A stretch of 64,000 nucleotides of DNA, taken from positions 16,571,201 to 16,635,200 of the forward strand of contig OX463835.1 of NCBI GenBank assembly GCA_949825045.1, read 5' to 3'. Source of the stretch: Argyresthia goedartella. Lineage: Eukaryota > Arthropoda > Insecta > Lepidoptera > Argyresthiidae. The notes under the pieces were generated by a model. The model was not told the DNA's origin. It made no database searches and saw only the letters and a list, made by a program, of their open reading frames with translations. The position numbers were made by a program, and so were the translations under genes. This document shows, piece after piece, positions 55,158 through 64,000 of this stretch (position 1 is its first letter; each line of letters opens with the position of its first letter).

Positions 55158-56873
55158 ATGTCGTTATCTGAAATCCAGAAGGGTGTTTCTAAGGAACTCA
55201 GATGGTTTTCCTCCGCACACGGTCTGATAGACCGTTTAGATAGGCATGATGTGGTATTGGAGCGGTCTATGGACGTTAAGGAACGTTACAATAGGGTGCT
55301 CGAATTGTCCGCGCAGGCGGAATCAGTTGATGGTTGCGCACCTGACAGGCTGTCACGGTTGATAGGGGATGTCGACCAATGTATGGAGATGGCAGCTGCT
55401 ATCACGCAGAAGGCTGCGGACATACGTAGACAGCGCGAGTCCAGCCATGGTGGTGACATTGAAGCACCTCTGCCGCTTCAGGGATCGGGGTCCAGGTTAC
55501 CTGCCATAACTATGCCTACTTTTGACGGCGTGTCCGGTGAATGGATGAGCTTCATCAATCTGTTCGACAGTTTGGTGCACATGCGATCGGACATTACCAA
55601 GTCTGTCAAGATGGCTCAGCTGGTGGCAGCATTGAGGGGTGAGCCTAGGGAGCTGGTCGCTCATTTGACAGTTACGGAGGGTAACTATGAAACGGCCAGG
55701 CAATTGTTGGTCAGACGTTACCATAACAAACGGAGGTTGGCCGATGCCCAACTGAACCGTTTGTTTAGTATCCCGGTTGTGAACAAGGTCGGGGCCATAC
55801 AGACGGAGGTTTTGAACCCATTGTTGTCCGTCACCAAGGCTCTAGAGAATCTTGGACTTCCGGTTGGTGAATGGTCGTACCTACTGTTGTACATTGTACT
55901 TTCCCGCCTACCCGCTGACGTGCAGACTCGTTTCGAACAGTCTCACGGGAGGTCGGCCGAGGACCTGCCCGCCTTCTCCGACTTGGTCGGATTCTTGGAA
56001 GAGGAGGCTCGACGGGCAGAGAATTTGGGGTTGACGGTCACCCATCCTTCGGAGCCACAGAGAGCTGCCGGGAGTGCTGTGAGTAGGGGCCCTCCGACGA
56101 GGAAGGACCGCACCAACCGGCAGTCGTATGGGACTGTGAGTGAATTGACCCCACATGGTGAGACCTGCCCATGTTGTAGGCAGATTGGCCATGCTGTGGC
56201 CAATTGCAATAAGTTCGGGGAACTTAGGGTTCAGGGACGGCGCCGGATGGCCAAGCAGCGGAGCTGGTGTTTCCTGTGCCTCGGGCCACACATGGCTAGG
56301 GACTGCACGCGCACACAAATGTGCGGATATTGTGGTGGGCCCCACAACAATCTGTTGTGCATGAACCGGTCCGGCCAACAGCCTCCACAGGGCCGTACAC
56401 AGGGTGACACGGCATGGGGCCCTGAGAATTCGTTTGCGACTCGGAGCGCAATTCAGGGGCCAACGTCCCCACGTGCACAGGGCAGTACCAGGGTGCAGGG
56501 CCGCACTCAGGACCATTACATGGGGGGCCCTGAGTTTTCGGTTGCGACTCAGCATCCGACCCAGCGGGACATTGGGTGTGTTGAGCAGGCCGTAACGGGC
56601 GGGTGTCATGGGACACCTTCGAGCTATGCGGGTGCGGTTCGGACGCCGCCTCAGTTGTCGCCCCGCTCGTCGCCTCGTCCTCGTCGGTCACATGTGATGT
56701 CCCCCCCGCTCATGGAGCGGCCACGGTTGAATTCACGCCCACCCCCCTTTACGGGGAATCGTAGGTTGGGAATGGAACCGGCGCGTGGGCCATTTGTACA
56801 ATGGGACCCTCTGGCATATAGCTGCATACCTGATCGGTTACAGGCACAGTGGGGCCCCCGGGGTCCTCGCTAG
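55158..56873 (+). CDS. gag: BEL/Pao Gag polyprotein
   Basis: 571 codons. Residues 1-100 are helical and charged. Residues about 115-290 match the DUF1759-type Gag of BEL/Pao elements (LPAITMPTFDGVSGEWMSF, KMAQLVAALRGEPRELVAHL, LLVRRYHNKRRLADAQLNRL), which forms the particle shell. Three zinc knuckles follow: C337-x2-C340-x4-H345-x4-C350, C371-x2-C374-x3-H378-x4-C383 and C389-x2-C392-x3-H396-x4-C401, for RNA binding. The C-terminal 170 residues are rich in Gly, Pro, Arg and Gln. It ends at TAG 56871-56873; the same frame stays open into pol, so Gag-Pol may be made by readthrough, or the TAG is a mutation. The chosen ATG is the first in the frame after the leader. Confidence 0.9.
   Translation: MSLSEIQKGVSKELRWFSSAHGLIDRLDRHDVVLERSMDVKERYNRVLELSAQAESVDGCAPDRLSRLIGDVDQCMEMAAAITQKAADIRRQRESSHGGDIEAPLPLQGSGSRLPAITMPTFDGVSGEWMSFINLFDSLVHMRSDITKSVKMAQLVAALRGEPRELVAHLTVTEGNYETARQLLVRRYHNKRRLADAQLNRLFSIPVVNKVGAIQTEVLNPLLSVTKALENLGLPVGEWSYLLLYIVLSRLPADVQTRFEQSHGRSAEDLPAFSDLVGFLEEEARRAENLGLTVTHPSEPQRAAGSAVSRGPPTRKDRTNRQSYGTVSELTPHGETCPCCRQIGHAVANCNKFGELRVQGRRRMAKQRSWCFLCLGPHMARDCTRTQMCGYCGGPHNNLLCMNRSGQQPPQGRTQGDTAWGPENSFATRSAIQGPTSPRAQGSTRVQGRTQDHYMGGPEFSVATQHPTQRDIGCVEQAVTGGCHGTPSSYAGAVRTPPQLSPRSSPRPRRSHVMSPPLMERPRLNSRPPPFTGNRRLGMEPARGPFVQWDPLAYSCIPDRLQAQWGPRGPR
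56871..56873 (+). promoter_or_regulatory. In-frame amber codon between gag and pol
   Basis: Context CGC TAG GAA TTT. Upstream (55158) and downstream (to 60764) frames are the same, with no other stop. The base after the stop is G, as in some known readthrough sites, but no readthrough element was proved. Confidence 0.55.
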
Positions 56874-59800
56874 GAATTTGCGGCCCAACCATTTGTTGCC
56901 CCCCAACCGGAGACGGTGGTGTTACCGATCGCCTCTGTGCTTGTTTGGGATTTGGCGGGCAACCCAACATACGTTCGCGCCCTATTAGATTCTGGAGCTC
57001 AGGGCTGCATTGTATCGAAGGATTTAGCAAAATGGTTGGGCCTCAAGGTAAATAGGTATAATAAATCAATACGGGGCGTGGGGAATGTTACGGTTACGAA
57101 TGTAGTTGGTCAATCGGTGATCACGTTCTCTCCACGTTATGACATTTTGACAAAAACATCCGTGCAAGCTTTAGTAATGACGCATGTCATGGGCAGACAC
57201 CCCTTGGTGAAGTTGAATCCGGCCGTTCGATTCCTGACATCAGGACTCAAGTTGGCGGATCCCGATTTTGACACTCCAGCCCCGGTCGACCTGCTACTGG
57301 GAGCAGACGTTCTGGGTAGGTTTCTGTTGTCGGATCAGCGAGTTCTTCAGCCGGACGGGTTGATTGCTGTGGATACTAAGTTTGGTCACGTGATCATGGG
57401 TCCGGCTTTGCCAATGGTTAGGCCTGCCGAGTCAGATGGCATACTTATTGGCTCAGCGTTGTCAGACGTTATCCAACGTTTCTGGGAGATAGAGGAACCT
57501 CCCACCGTTCGTCGAGTCGACGCAGACGAAGAAGAGTGCGAGTTGTTTTACCAGAATAGTACTGGTCGCCTTCGTTCTGGTCGTTTTGTAACTCGACTGC
57601 CTTTCAGGGCCGATCGACCGCCACTAGGAGAATCTAGGAAGATGGCTGAGACGAGATTGATGTCGATGGAGCGTAGGATGACAAGGGACGCCGTATTTAA
57701 ACAAAAATATGTTGATTTCATGAGGGAGTATGAGTCGTTAGGACACATGTCGGTATCGGGTGTGGACTGGAGATCTGAGGATCATTGTTTCCTTCCACAC
57801 CATGCCGTCCTACGAACCCCTACCGGCAAGATTCGAGTTGTTTTTGATGGGTCAGCACCTACCTCGAACGGGATGTCCCTGAATCAGTGTCTACATTCGG
57901 GACCCAAGTTGAGTCGTGATATTTCGGATATTCTCACGAGCTTTCGGAGGCACCAGATTGTATTTGTCGCAGACATTCGGATGATGTTTAGGCAAACGGT
58001 AATTCATCCGGCTGACAGAAGGTATCAGTTGATACTTTGGCGTGAGTCCACGGCCGAGCCAGTCAAGGTCTATGAGTTAAACACGAACACGTATGGGTTA
58101 CGGTCTAGCCCATATTTGGCGATGCGTACCCTGCGGGAGTTGGCGTCGCGTGACCGTGTGAGCTATCCTAGAGCCGCCGCTATCCTGGAGCAAGATTTGT
58201 ACGTCGATGACGTCTGCACAGGGGCAGCCAGTGTAGAGGAAGCTCTGGACCGACGTGACGAGCTCATTCAATTGCTGGAACGAGGCGGCTATGAACTACG
58301 TAAGTGGATGTCCAACTCCCCTGAGTTGATGGCTGGTCTCCCAGATGAGTTTCAACAAGACCCGCACGTTTTTGAGAATCCTGACAACCCTAACATGTTG
58401 TCAGTACTTGGAATTCAGTACCGGCCCGTCCATGATGAGTTTACCTATCGGGTGGTTTTAGAAACACCGAAGGCCTGGACGAAGCGGTCAGTACTGTCAA
58501 CGATTGCGAGAACGTTCGACCCGAATGGATGGATTTCTCCAGTCACCTTTGCTCTCAAATGTTTTATGCAAAGGCTATGGGCGGCTCAGTTGACCTGGGA
58601 CACCCACCTCTCAGGTGATTTGTTGACTGATTGGACGCGAATGTTCACCTCGCTATCGGACATAAATAATGTATCGCTGCCGAGGAAATTGGTCCCTGCT
58701 GGGGATTACAGGGCAACCCTTCACGGGTTTTGTGATGCCTCTGAACGAGGGTTTGCGGCAGCGGTTTATTTGCGAATCGTCACCTCCACCGGGGAGGTCG
58801 ACGTGCGTTTGGTTTTGGAAAAAAGCAAGGTAGCGCCTATTCGGACAAGGATGACGATTCCAAAACTGGAACTGTCCGGGGCTGCTCTTTTGACCAAACT
58901 TTTGAATCACACTCTAACAGTGTTGCGTGGGTCTGTGGTTTTGGAGGATACGGTGTACGCTTGGACGGACAGCCAGATTGTTTTGTGCTGGCTGAAGGCT
59001 TCGGTCCATAACTTAGAGGTTTTTGTTGCGAACCGTGTCTCCCAGATTGTGTCGTCTGAGGTCCCACTGACCTGGAGACATGTACCAGGAGAATTGAACC
59101 CGTCTGATTGTGCATCCAGGGGATGTCAGGCTCCTGAACTCGTTAGACACCATTTGTGGTGGGGACCACCCTGGCTTGCCAAGAGAGAATCGGACTGGCC
59201 CCACAGCAATGTAGTAGTATCTTCGGATCATGGCCCCAGAGCGGCCGTGCATGTTACCCAGAAGGCTGAGGACCCTGACGCCGGGTTTCTGCTGGACCGG
59301 TATAGCTCACTTGACAAGTTGATAAACGTGTCCACTTGGATTAGGAGATTCGCTCGAAATTGTCGTACTCCTCGCGATCAGCGAACGTTGAACCCTATTC
59401 TGACTCCGGCAGAGCGAAACGAGTCGCTATTGAATTTGGTCCGGTTGGTACAGTCCTCGAAGTTTGGGGCAGAATTGGAGATTATACGAAGTGGACGTTC
59501 GAAATTGAAGGGAGCCGTCGCGCGTCTCAACCCCTTTGTTGATTCGACCGGGTTACTTCGGGTAGGAGGAAGATTGCGCAATGCGAATCTGTCGTATTCG
59601 GCTCGTCACCCACTTCTGCTCCCCAAGGGGGGACAGTTAGTTGAATTGCTGGTGACTGATCGTCATATTAAAAACGCGCATGCCGGCTGTAACGCGTTGT
59701 TGGCCACGCTCCAGCGGGAGTTTTGGATCTTATCTGCCCGCCGTATCATACGGAACATCGTGTTTCGGTGCATGCCTTGTTATCGACTTAAGGCTGCCCC

Positions 59801-60764
59801 GATGCAACCTCTCATGGGGGACTTGCCCCCTGATCGTGTGAATGAGGTCAGACCGTTTTCAGGTGTTGGTACGGATTTTGCAGGACCGTTTATGGTGAAG
59901 AGTTCACGATTGCGTACCGCTAGGCAATACAAGGCGTACCTATGTGCGTTTGTTTGTTTATCCACCAAGGCGGTACATCTCGAGCTCGTTGCTGATCTCT
60001 CGACAGAGGCTTTCATTGCTTGTTTGGATAGGTTTGTTTCTCGAAGGGGACTTCCAACTTTGATCCGCTCTGATAACGGCACTAACTACATCGGTGCGGA
60101 ACGATACTTACGAGAGATAGTCAACTTTTTGAATGTAAATAAAGTGGATATTGGAACGGCCCTCTCCCGTCGGGGTATACAGTGGACCTTCAGCCCACCG
60201 ATTTGCCCCCACTGGGGTGGGATTTTTGAGGCCATAGTTAAGTCAGCTAAGACGCACTTGGGGCGTATAGTAGGTCAGACCGCGCTGACTTTTGAGGAGC
60301 TCGCGACATTGTTTTGTAAGATCGAGGCCGTTCTCAATTCGCGACCGTTGTGTCCGCTCAGCTCGGATCCAAATGACCTGGAGGCTCTGACCCCAGGCCA
60401 TTTCTTGATAGGACAGCCACTTAACGCGTTGCCCGAGCACCCCTTCGAGGGAGTGAAATTGTATCGGTTGTCAAGGTATCAGATGTTGCAGCAGTTTACT
60501 CAGAATTTCTGGAAGCGTTGGTCGCTCGAGTATCTGCATATCTTACAACAGCGCCTTAAGTGGACTGACAAAACTAGCCCCCCTAGTGTTGGTGACCTCG
60601 TTCTGGTTAAGGATGCTAACCTACCGCTACTACGTTGGCGCAGGGGGCGCATTGTTAACTTGTTCCCTGGCAAGGACGGGACCCCCCGGTCCGCAGAGGT
60701 TCTAGTAGGAGGCTCGGTTCTAAAACGAGCGGTAGCAACGTTGTCTCGGCTGCCCGTAGATTAG
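56874..60764 (+). CDS. pol: BEL/Pao Pol polyprotein
   Basis: In frame with gag directly after its TAG. No ATG is near; positions below count from the GTG at 56916 (1282 codons). Aspartic protease: ALLDSGAQG, catalytic D25, and LLLGADVLG at 127-135. Reverse transcriptase: VVFDGSAPTSNGMSLNQCLH at 308-327, catalytic D353 in FVADIRMMF, and YVDD at 429-432. RNase H: D607 (HGFCDASE), E652, D685 (AWTDSQ), D731. Integrase: zinc site H917, H922, C952, C955; core D987 (VGTDFAG), D1053 (RSDNG), E1105. C-terminal DUF5641-like part: GDLVLVKDANLPLLRWRRGR. All expected catalytic residues are present. It should act in the cytoplasmic particle (reverse transcription) and the nucleus (integration). Confidence 0.92.
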   Translation, partial: EFAAQPFVAPQPETVVLPIASVLVWDLAGNPTYVRALLDSGAQGCIVSKDLAKWLGLKVNRYNKSIRGVGNVTVTNVVGQSVITFSPRYDILTKTSVQALVMTHVMGRHPLVKLNPAVRFLTSGLKLADPDFDTPAPVDLLLGADVLGRFLLSDQRVLQPDGLIAVDTKFGHVIMGPALPMVRPAESDGILIGSALSDVIQRFWEIEEPPTVRRVDADEEECELFYQNSTGRLRSGRFVTRLPFRADRPPLGESRKMAETRLMSMERRMTRDAVFKQKYVDFMREYESLGHMSVSGVDWRSEDHCFLPHHAVLRTPTGKIRVVFDGSAPTSNGMSLNQCLHSGPKLSRDISDILTSFRRHQIVFVADIRMMFRQTVIHPADRRYQLILWRESTAEPVKVYELNTNTYGLRSSPYLAMRTLRELASRDRVSYPRAAAILEQDLYVDDVCTGAASVEEALDRRDELIQLLERGGYELRKWMSNSPELMAGLPDEFQQDPHVFENPDNPNMLSVLGIQYRPVHDEFTYRVVLETPKAWTKRSVLSTIARTFDPNGWISPVTFALKCFMQRLWAAQLTWDTHLSGDLLTDWTRMFTSLSDINNVSLPRKLVPAGDYRATLHGFCDASERGFAAAVYLRIVTSTGEVDVRLVLEKSKVAPIRTRMTIPKLELSGAALLTKLLNHTLTVLRGSVVLEDTVYAWTDSQIVLCWLKASVHNLEVFVANRVSQIVSSEVPLTWRHVPGELNPSDCASRGCQAPELVRHHLWWGPPWLAKRESDWPHSNVVVSSDHGPRAAVHVTQKAEDPDAGFLLDRYSSLDKLINVSTWIRRFARNCRTPRDQRTLNPILTPAERNESLLNLVRLVQSSKFGAELEIIRSGRSKLKGAVARLNPFVDSTGLLRVGGRLRNANLSYSARHPLLLPKGGQLVELLVTDRHIKNAHAGCNALLATLQREFWILSARRIIRNIVFRCMPCYRLKAAPMQPLMGDLPPDRVNEVRPFSGVGTDFAGPFMVKSSRLRTARQYKAYLCAFVCLSTKAVHLELVADLSTEAFIACLDRFVSRRGLPTLIRSDNGTNYIGAERYLREIVNFLNVNKVDIGTALSRRGIQWTFSPPICPHWGGIFEAIVKSAKTHLGRIVGQTALTFEELATLFCKIEAVLNSRPLCPLSSDPNDLEALTPGHFLIGQPLNALPEHPFEGVKLYRLSRYQMLQQFTQNFWKRWSLEYLHILQQRLKWTDKTSPPSVGDLVLVKDANLPLLRWRRGRIVNLFPGKDGTPRSAEVLVGGSVLKRAVATLSRLPVD

Positions 60765-60765
60765 G

Positions 60766-60785
60766 GGACAGGTGGGTGCCTGTCC
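60766..60785 (+). other. Hairpin after pol stop
   Basis: ggacagg / cctgtcc, 7-bp perfect stem with a 6-nt loop, starting 2 nt after the pol stop. It is followed by gggcgggtgat (60786-60796), the likely plus-strand primer region (weak polypurine tract) next to the 3' LTR. Confidence 0.6.
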
Positions 60786-60796
60786 GGGCGGGTGAT

Positions 60797-61342
60797 TGTT
60801 CGATTCCAAATCGATATTCGATCGATGGTTTCTGAACGGCCATTTTGAATTTGACGTTAGCTGCCAACCTGGCAGTTTTTTGACAACTGACGGACGAAAG
60901 CCCTCGCAATGTAAACGCGTTTTGGTTAGGGTATTGAAATTAAATCGCAGGCCATCTGGAATGTATTCGGGTTTCCCTCAGGATTGTTAATATAGCTGAG
61001 TGTGTTATTGTTTCTCGAACCAGATAAAGTTCGCATTTTCGTGCCCGATTGTTTTTACCACGTAACATAACCTGTGTTGGAACACTGTGCTCATTGAAAC
61101 TGGCCCGCCAGTCATACCTGGTTGGCTGAAGAACCTGTCTACCAAGAAGAGCCTAGGGTGCACCCGGGCCTTGCAGAGAGACAGGAGGTTGACGGGACCG
61201 AAGCACAGACCAGGTTAGATCGACCCCAATTAACTTCAGCTCGGTGAATCGCCGACGTTCACACTTCTTGGCAACTGATCGTTACGCTACCTCGTAGCTG
61301 ATGGGCCCCTACGAGGTCATTAGGTGCTGAGAAGCCTGAACA
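60797..61342 (+). repeat. BEL/Pao 3' LTR
   Basis: 546 bp, from TGTTCG to GAACA; the partner of 54115-54657. Confidence 0.95.
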
Positions 61343-61347
61343 CTAGC

Positions 61348-61440
61348 TGTATATCATCGCTGACTTTTAAGAGTGCTGTGGTAGTACTATGCCCTGGTCT
61401 GAAGCCAGATTGGAAAGGATTGAGAAGTTTGTGTTTTACT
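61348..61440 (-). pseudogene. LINE reverse transcriptase, upstream piece
   Basis: Minus strand reads KHKLLNPFQSGFRPGHSTTT and ALLKVSDDIQ, the RT motif just before motif A. Its frame and TSD match the downstream piece at 52965-54114 across the BEL insertion. The 5' side is cut by repeat L at 61441. Confidence 0.85.
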
Positions 61441-61545
61441 TATTACGATTCGGGAGATACAGCCCTCTGAAAGACTACAAACGGACGGTGGAGGCTTAGT
61501 AACAGGGTCCCGTTTGGCATCCCTCGGTTACGGAACCCTAAAAAT
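61441..61545 (+). mobile_element. Repeat L 3' fragment
   Basis: 'cgggagatacagccctctga', 'acggacggtggaggcttagt', 'ggttacggaaccctaaaaa'. Confidence 0.7.
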
Positions 61546-61849
61546 CCCTAGCTGGCTGAGGTAGCCTAGATCTCTAGCTGAGCCAATCGCGCCAGCCATT
61601 CTTGCAACAATGAAGGGGAGTCTACGCTCTTAGTGGTATGATAAAAAGTCTTAAAGAATTTGAGAAATGGTCGCATTTAACTCCAGCAAAATAGGTGGAT
61701 GTGACAATTAAGAAATTCTTCTGCGGGGCGTTTAAAGTAAGCTTGGAGTCCTTTTTTGTGGAATAATCCGCGTGCAGCAGGATACACGTGATCGAAGTGA
61801 AAGGAAACACAAATATAAGAAACGAAGAAATATCTGAATATCTGATGAG

Positions 61850-62034
61850 CCGAATGGCCGAGTCGGCAGTCTACGAAGCCAAGGGTCCCGAGTCCGAGTC
61901 CCGGTGGAGGCAAATATTTGTTTGATGAGAGCGGATGTTTGTACCCTAGTCATGGTTGTGTATCGTTGTCTATAGTACCCAAGATGCAGGGAATCCTAGT
62001 TTGGGGCTGGATCAATGTGTTATTATTATATTAT
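61850..62034 (+). mobile_element. SINE-1, short recent copy
   Basis: 185 bp with a perfect 12-bp target duplication, atatctgatgag (61838-61849, 62035-62046). The middle of the tail is shorter than at 14226. The A and B boxes are retained, with 'gtcccgagtccgag' altering the B box. Confidence 0.85.
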
Positions 62035-62121
62035 ATATCTGATGAGATTTGGCTTTGTAAGATCGGGAGTATTTTTCCTGGCCGGGTAAACCTTATGTGA
62101 CAGTTAACTCGGTTTGGATTC

Positions 62122-62315
62122 TACGTACGGTACGATTATTTTTTGTTCCGCTCGTCACTTCTCGGTTTTAGTCGCTGAAATTCGTTTTTAAAATACTAAA
62201 TAACCTCCTTGAAATTAGTACGTACGGTACGATTATTTTTTGTTCCGCTCGTCACTTCTCGGTTTTAGTCGCTGAAATTCGTTTTTGACATACTAAATAA
62301 CCTCCTTGACATTAC
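62122..62315. repeat. 97-bp direct tandem duplication
   Basis: Units 62122-62218 and 62219-62315, starting 'tacgtacggtacgattattt', with few differences. Confidence 0.9.
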
Positions 62316-63249
62316 TCACAACACATGAGTAGTAGTGTTATTTATAAAGATTCAATTTCTTTAAAACACTCATAAAATGGAGTTAAAATAGTCTTACATC
62401 CCGTTCTCACAAAATTGTGATCTATAAAATAAAATCTGTATTTTAGTTTCGCTATAAATCTTCTACAACTTAAAGTAGCTCAGACCCTTCTATAACTGTA
62501 CGATAAACCCTTTTTAGGCATAATCACACATGGACACATTATATTATCTTTGGTGTACACCAAATACCAAAGGCAAACGTCAGTCAGTTGTGAATGTACG
62601 AATTTAGGCAAGGAGTTTCGTTTATCTGAGAATTTATGTTGGTTGATTTTTTCGTTTGTTGGAACACAGAGTACACACAGACCTTTTTTTAAATTAAGTT
62701 TACGGCTTTGGACTCTCTTCCTTCAGCCGCCATCCACAGACCGACGGAGAATAAGCGAACTAACAACAGTGTTTTAGTTAAAACTGACTCGTTTTACTTA
62801 TATAAATACAAAGACAAAAACGCTCATTAAGGTTTAAAGAGGATTTTGCTTAAACAGGTCTACAAACATAAATTAGTTATTTTTTATAGGTAAGACTCTT
62901 AAGCTATGGTTTACGAGATGATATTTGTCGGGTTTTGACACAGAGTAAGTAAGTAAAGCAAAGAGTTTCATTCATCCATGGGTTTTGACCTTGAGTCTTT
63001 GACAATGAAGCCATGTGTCATAATCAATTTGGCGTTGTAAATTTTTATATCGTTTTTTTTTTTATTTTCATTAGGCCAATAACGAGAAATCCTGTTACAT
63101 TTGCCAGTGATATTAGACAGGGTAAAAATATTGATGCGCAATATAGTGAAATTGTAAAAATATATGTAATACTTTTGTAGCGAAGCTAGTTTGGCTTGTA
63201 AAATTATGTCTATAATTTTATCTATTACCCTCTACATATCTTATTCTTA
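62316..63249. other. AT-rich stretch, no feature seen
   Basis: A short open frame at 62550-62777 has no recognisable domain or splice support. Confidence 0.4.
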
Positions 63250-63330
63250 ACTGGTCAGCACCGGGATTGGAACCTGCATCTCCATGTAGGTAGGTAAGCG
63301 GTGTAATCACTAGACTACCGATGCTTGATA
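63250..63330 (-). mobile_element. tRNA-like SINE head
   Basis: Minus strand: A-box-like 'ggtagtctagtgatta' and B-box-like 'caggttccaatccc', with acceptor-like ends agcatcg/cggtgct. The anticodon arm does not pair, so this is not a working tRNA gene. Confidence 0.55.
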
Positions 63331-63829
63331 CAATATTCTGACATATATATATGTCTTAGTTTCAAGTGACCCCTAATGCTTATAGGCAACTCAATTAAAC
63401 TGCTATACAACCAGAACTTCAATTATAAATCAATACGCATTGTCACTGAACTGGAAATATCGCAAAAAGTACGATTTTGCCGCAATACACATGATTAAAT
63501 GAAATAATAGAACAATATCGCGAGTAAGGTCAGCAAAAAGCAAAAAGATTTGCGAGAAATGTTCCGTTTCAAGCGAAATTATTGGATAACATTGTATTGG
63601 TATAAAGATATTGGTGAACTTAATTTGATTAGTGGAAAAAATGTATTGAGACTGTCAACTGTCAGATGTGGAATTTAGTTGTACGTTACCAATGGCCACA
63701 AAGTATGGGAGTAAATCGAATTCTTAAGGCGTCAAAACTAACTTAACGGACTAAGCTTGAAATCCGACAGCTTATGTTCCAATGCCTAACTCGATTTTAT
63801 TACTAGTTTCTTATCATAGTAAATATAGC

Positions 63830-64000
63830 CCATTAAGAACCCCATACAGCCCTTTTCCCGGATACGAGTAAGAGTAAGCCATACTCCACCACGCTGGCTC
63901 AGTGCGGGTTGATGGAGGGGGTTTTACGAGAGTAGCGATAGAAGCCAGAGCCTGCAGCTTAACATGTCATCCGAAACACTGAACTTGCGATACTGTACTT
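63830..64000 (-). mobile_element. SINE-2 copy, runs off the window
   Basis: Reverse complement of 'cccgcactgagccagcgtgg' and 'cagtgtttcggatgacatgt', as in the 13121 copy. The head lies beyond 64000. Confidence 0.7.

Larger units (their letters stand above)
54115..61342 (+). mobile_element. BEL/Pao LTR retrotransposon, nearly intact
   Basis: 7228 bp, bounded by LTRs of 543 and 546 bp that begin TGTTCG and end GAACA, with a 5-bp target duplication CTAGC (54110-54114, 61343-61347). Internal order: primer site, leader, gag, TAG, protease, reverse transcriptase, RNase H, integrase, hairpin, G-rich tract. The domain order and DUF1759/DUF1758-type sequences place it in BEL/Pao. No envelope-like gene is present. 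Confidence 0.95.

Noticed and set aside
55908..56609. 233-codon minus-strand frame
   Set aside because: Antisense shadow of gag in GC-rich sequence.
60765..60796. Envelope-like gene after pol of the BEL element
   Set aside because: Only 32 bp separate the pol stop from the 3' LTR.
63250..63330. tRNA gene
   Set aside because: Boxes are present but the anticodon and T arms do not pair; related to SINE-2 heads.

Overview
The window looks like nuclear DNA of a moth or butterfly (Lepidoptera). This rests on AT-rich sequence, GT-AG introns, an insect cuticle-protein gene split by introns, a BEL/Pao retrotransposon, tRNA-derived SINEs, and the interspersed repeat family that reads 'ccaagtgcgagtc...cacgaagggttccgtacc...ggacggacggacagcgg...gggtacggaaccct'. 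I recognise that repeat from many lepidopteran genomes; the species cannot be fixed from the sequence alone.

Only one host gene could be supported, and none of its exons appears as a convincing open frame by itself. It is on the minus strand: four coding exons (52437-52348, 43939-43817, 42890-42780, 41383-41294), all joined in phase 0. They encode a 137-residue secreted protein with a signal peptide and one six-cysteine chitin-binding (CBM14 / peritrophin-A) domain, a CPAP1-type cuticle protein. Its introns (about 8.4, 0.9 and 1.4 kb) are full of transposon copies, a 45-bp minisatellite and fold-backs.

Layout. 1-26.5 kb: mosaic of SINEs, LINE tails and short terminal-inverted-repeat (TIR) elements, with a solo LTR (9889-10119), two TTAA-flanked elements lying tail to tail (10447-11213) and a PIF/Harbinger relic (18526-19133). 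26.5-39.5 kb: a tandem segmental duplication, copy A 26488-32189 and copy B from 32190, plus a later 2052-bp tandem repeat (35408-37459 / 37460-39511); both junctions fall in copies of the same small TIR element. 41.3-52.5 kb: the CPAP1-like gene. 52.8-61.4 kb: a LINE (CR1/Jockey type, minus strand) split by a young BEL/Pao element, 54115-61342, with LTRs differing at only a few positions, a 5-bp target duplication, and gag and pol in one frame separated by a single TAG. 61.4-64 kb: SINEs, a 97-bp tandem repeat and little else.

The most unusual observation is a common core of about 110 bp (ending 'ctgcggtagcttaggtgaa' on one side and 'gttgaacatgtaagaacaac' on the other) carried by at least five kinds of small TIR element whose ends differ completely. 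Comparing repeat copies inside the window gave exact target-site duplications (4 bp, 8 bp and 9 bp) for three of these or neighbouring families.
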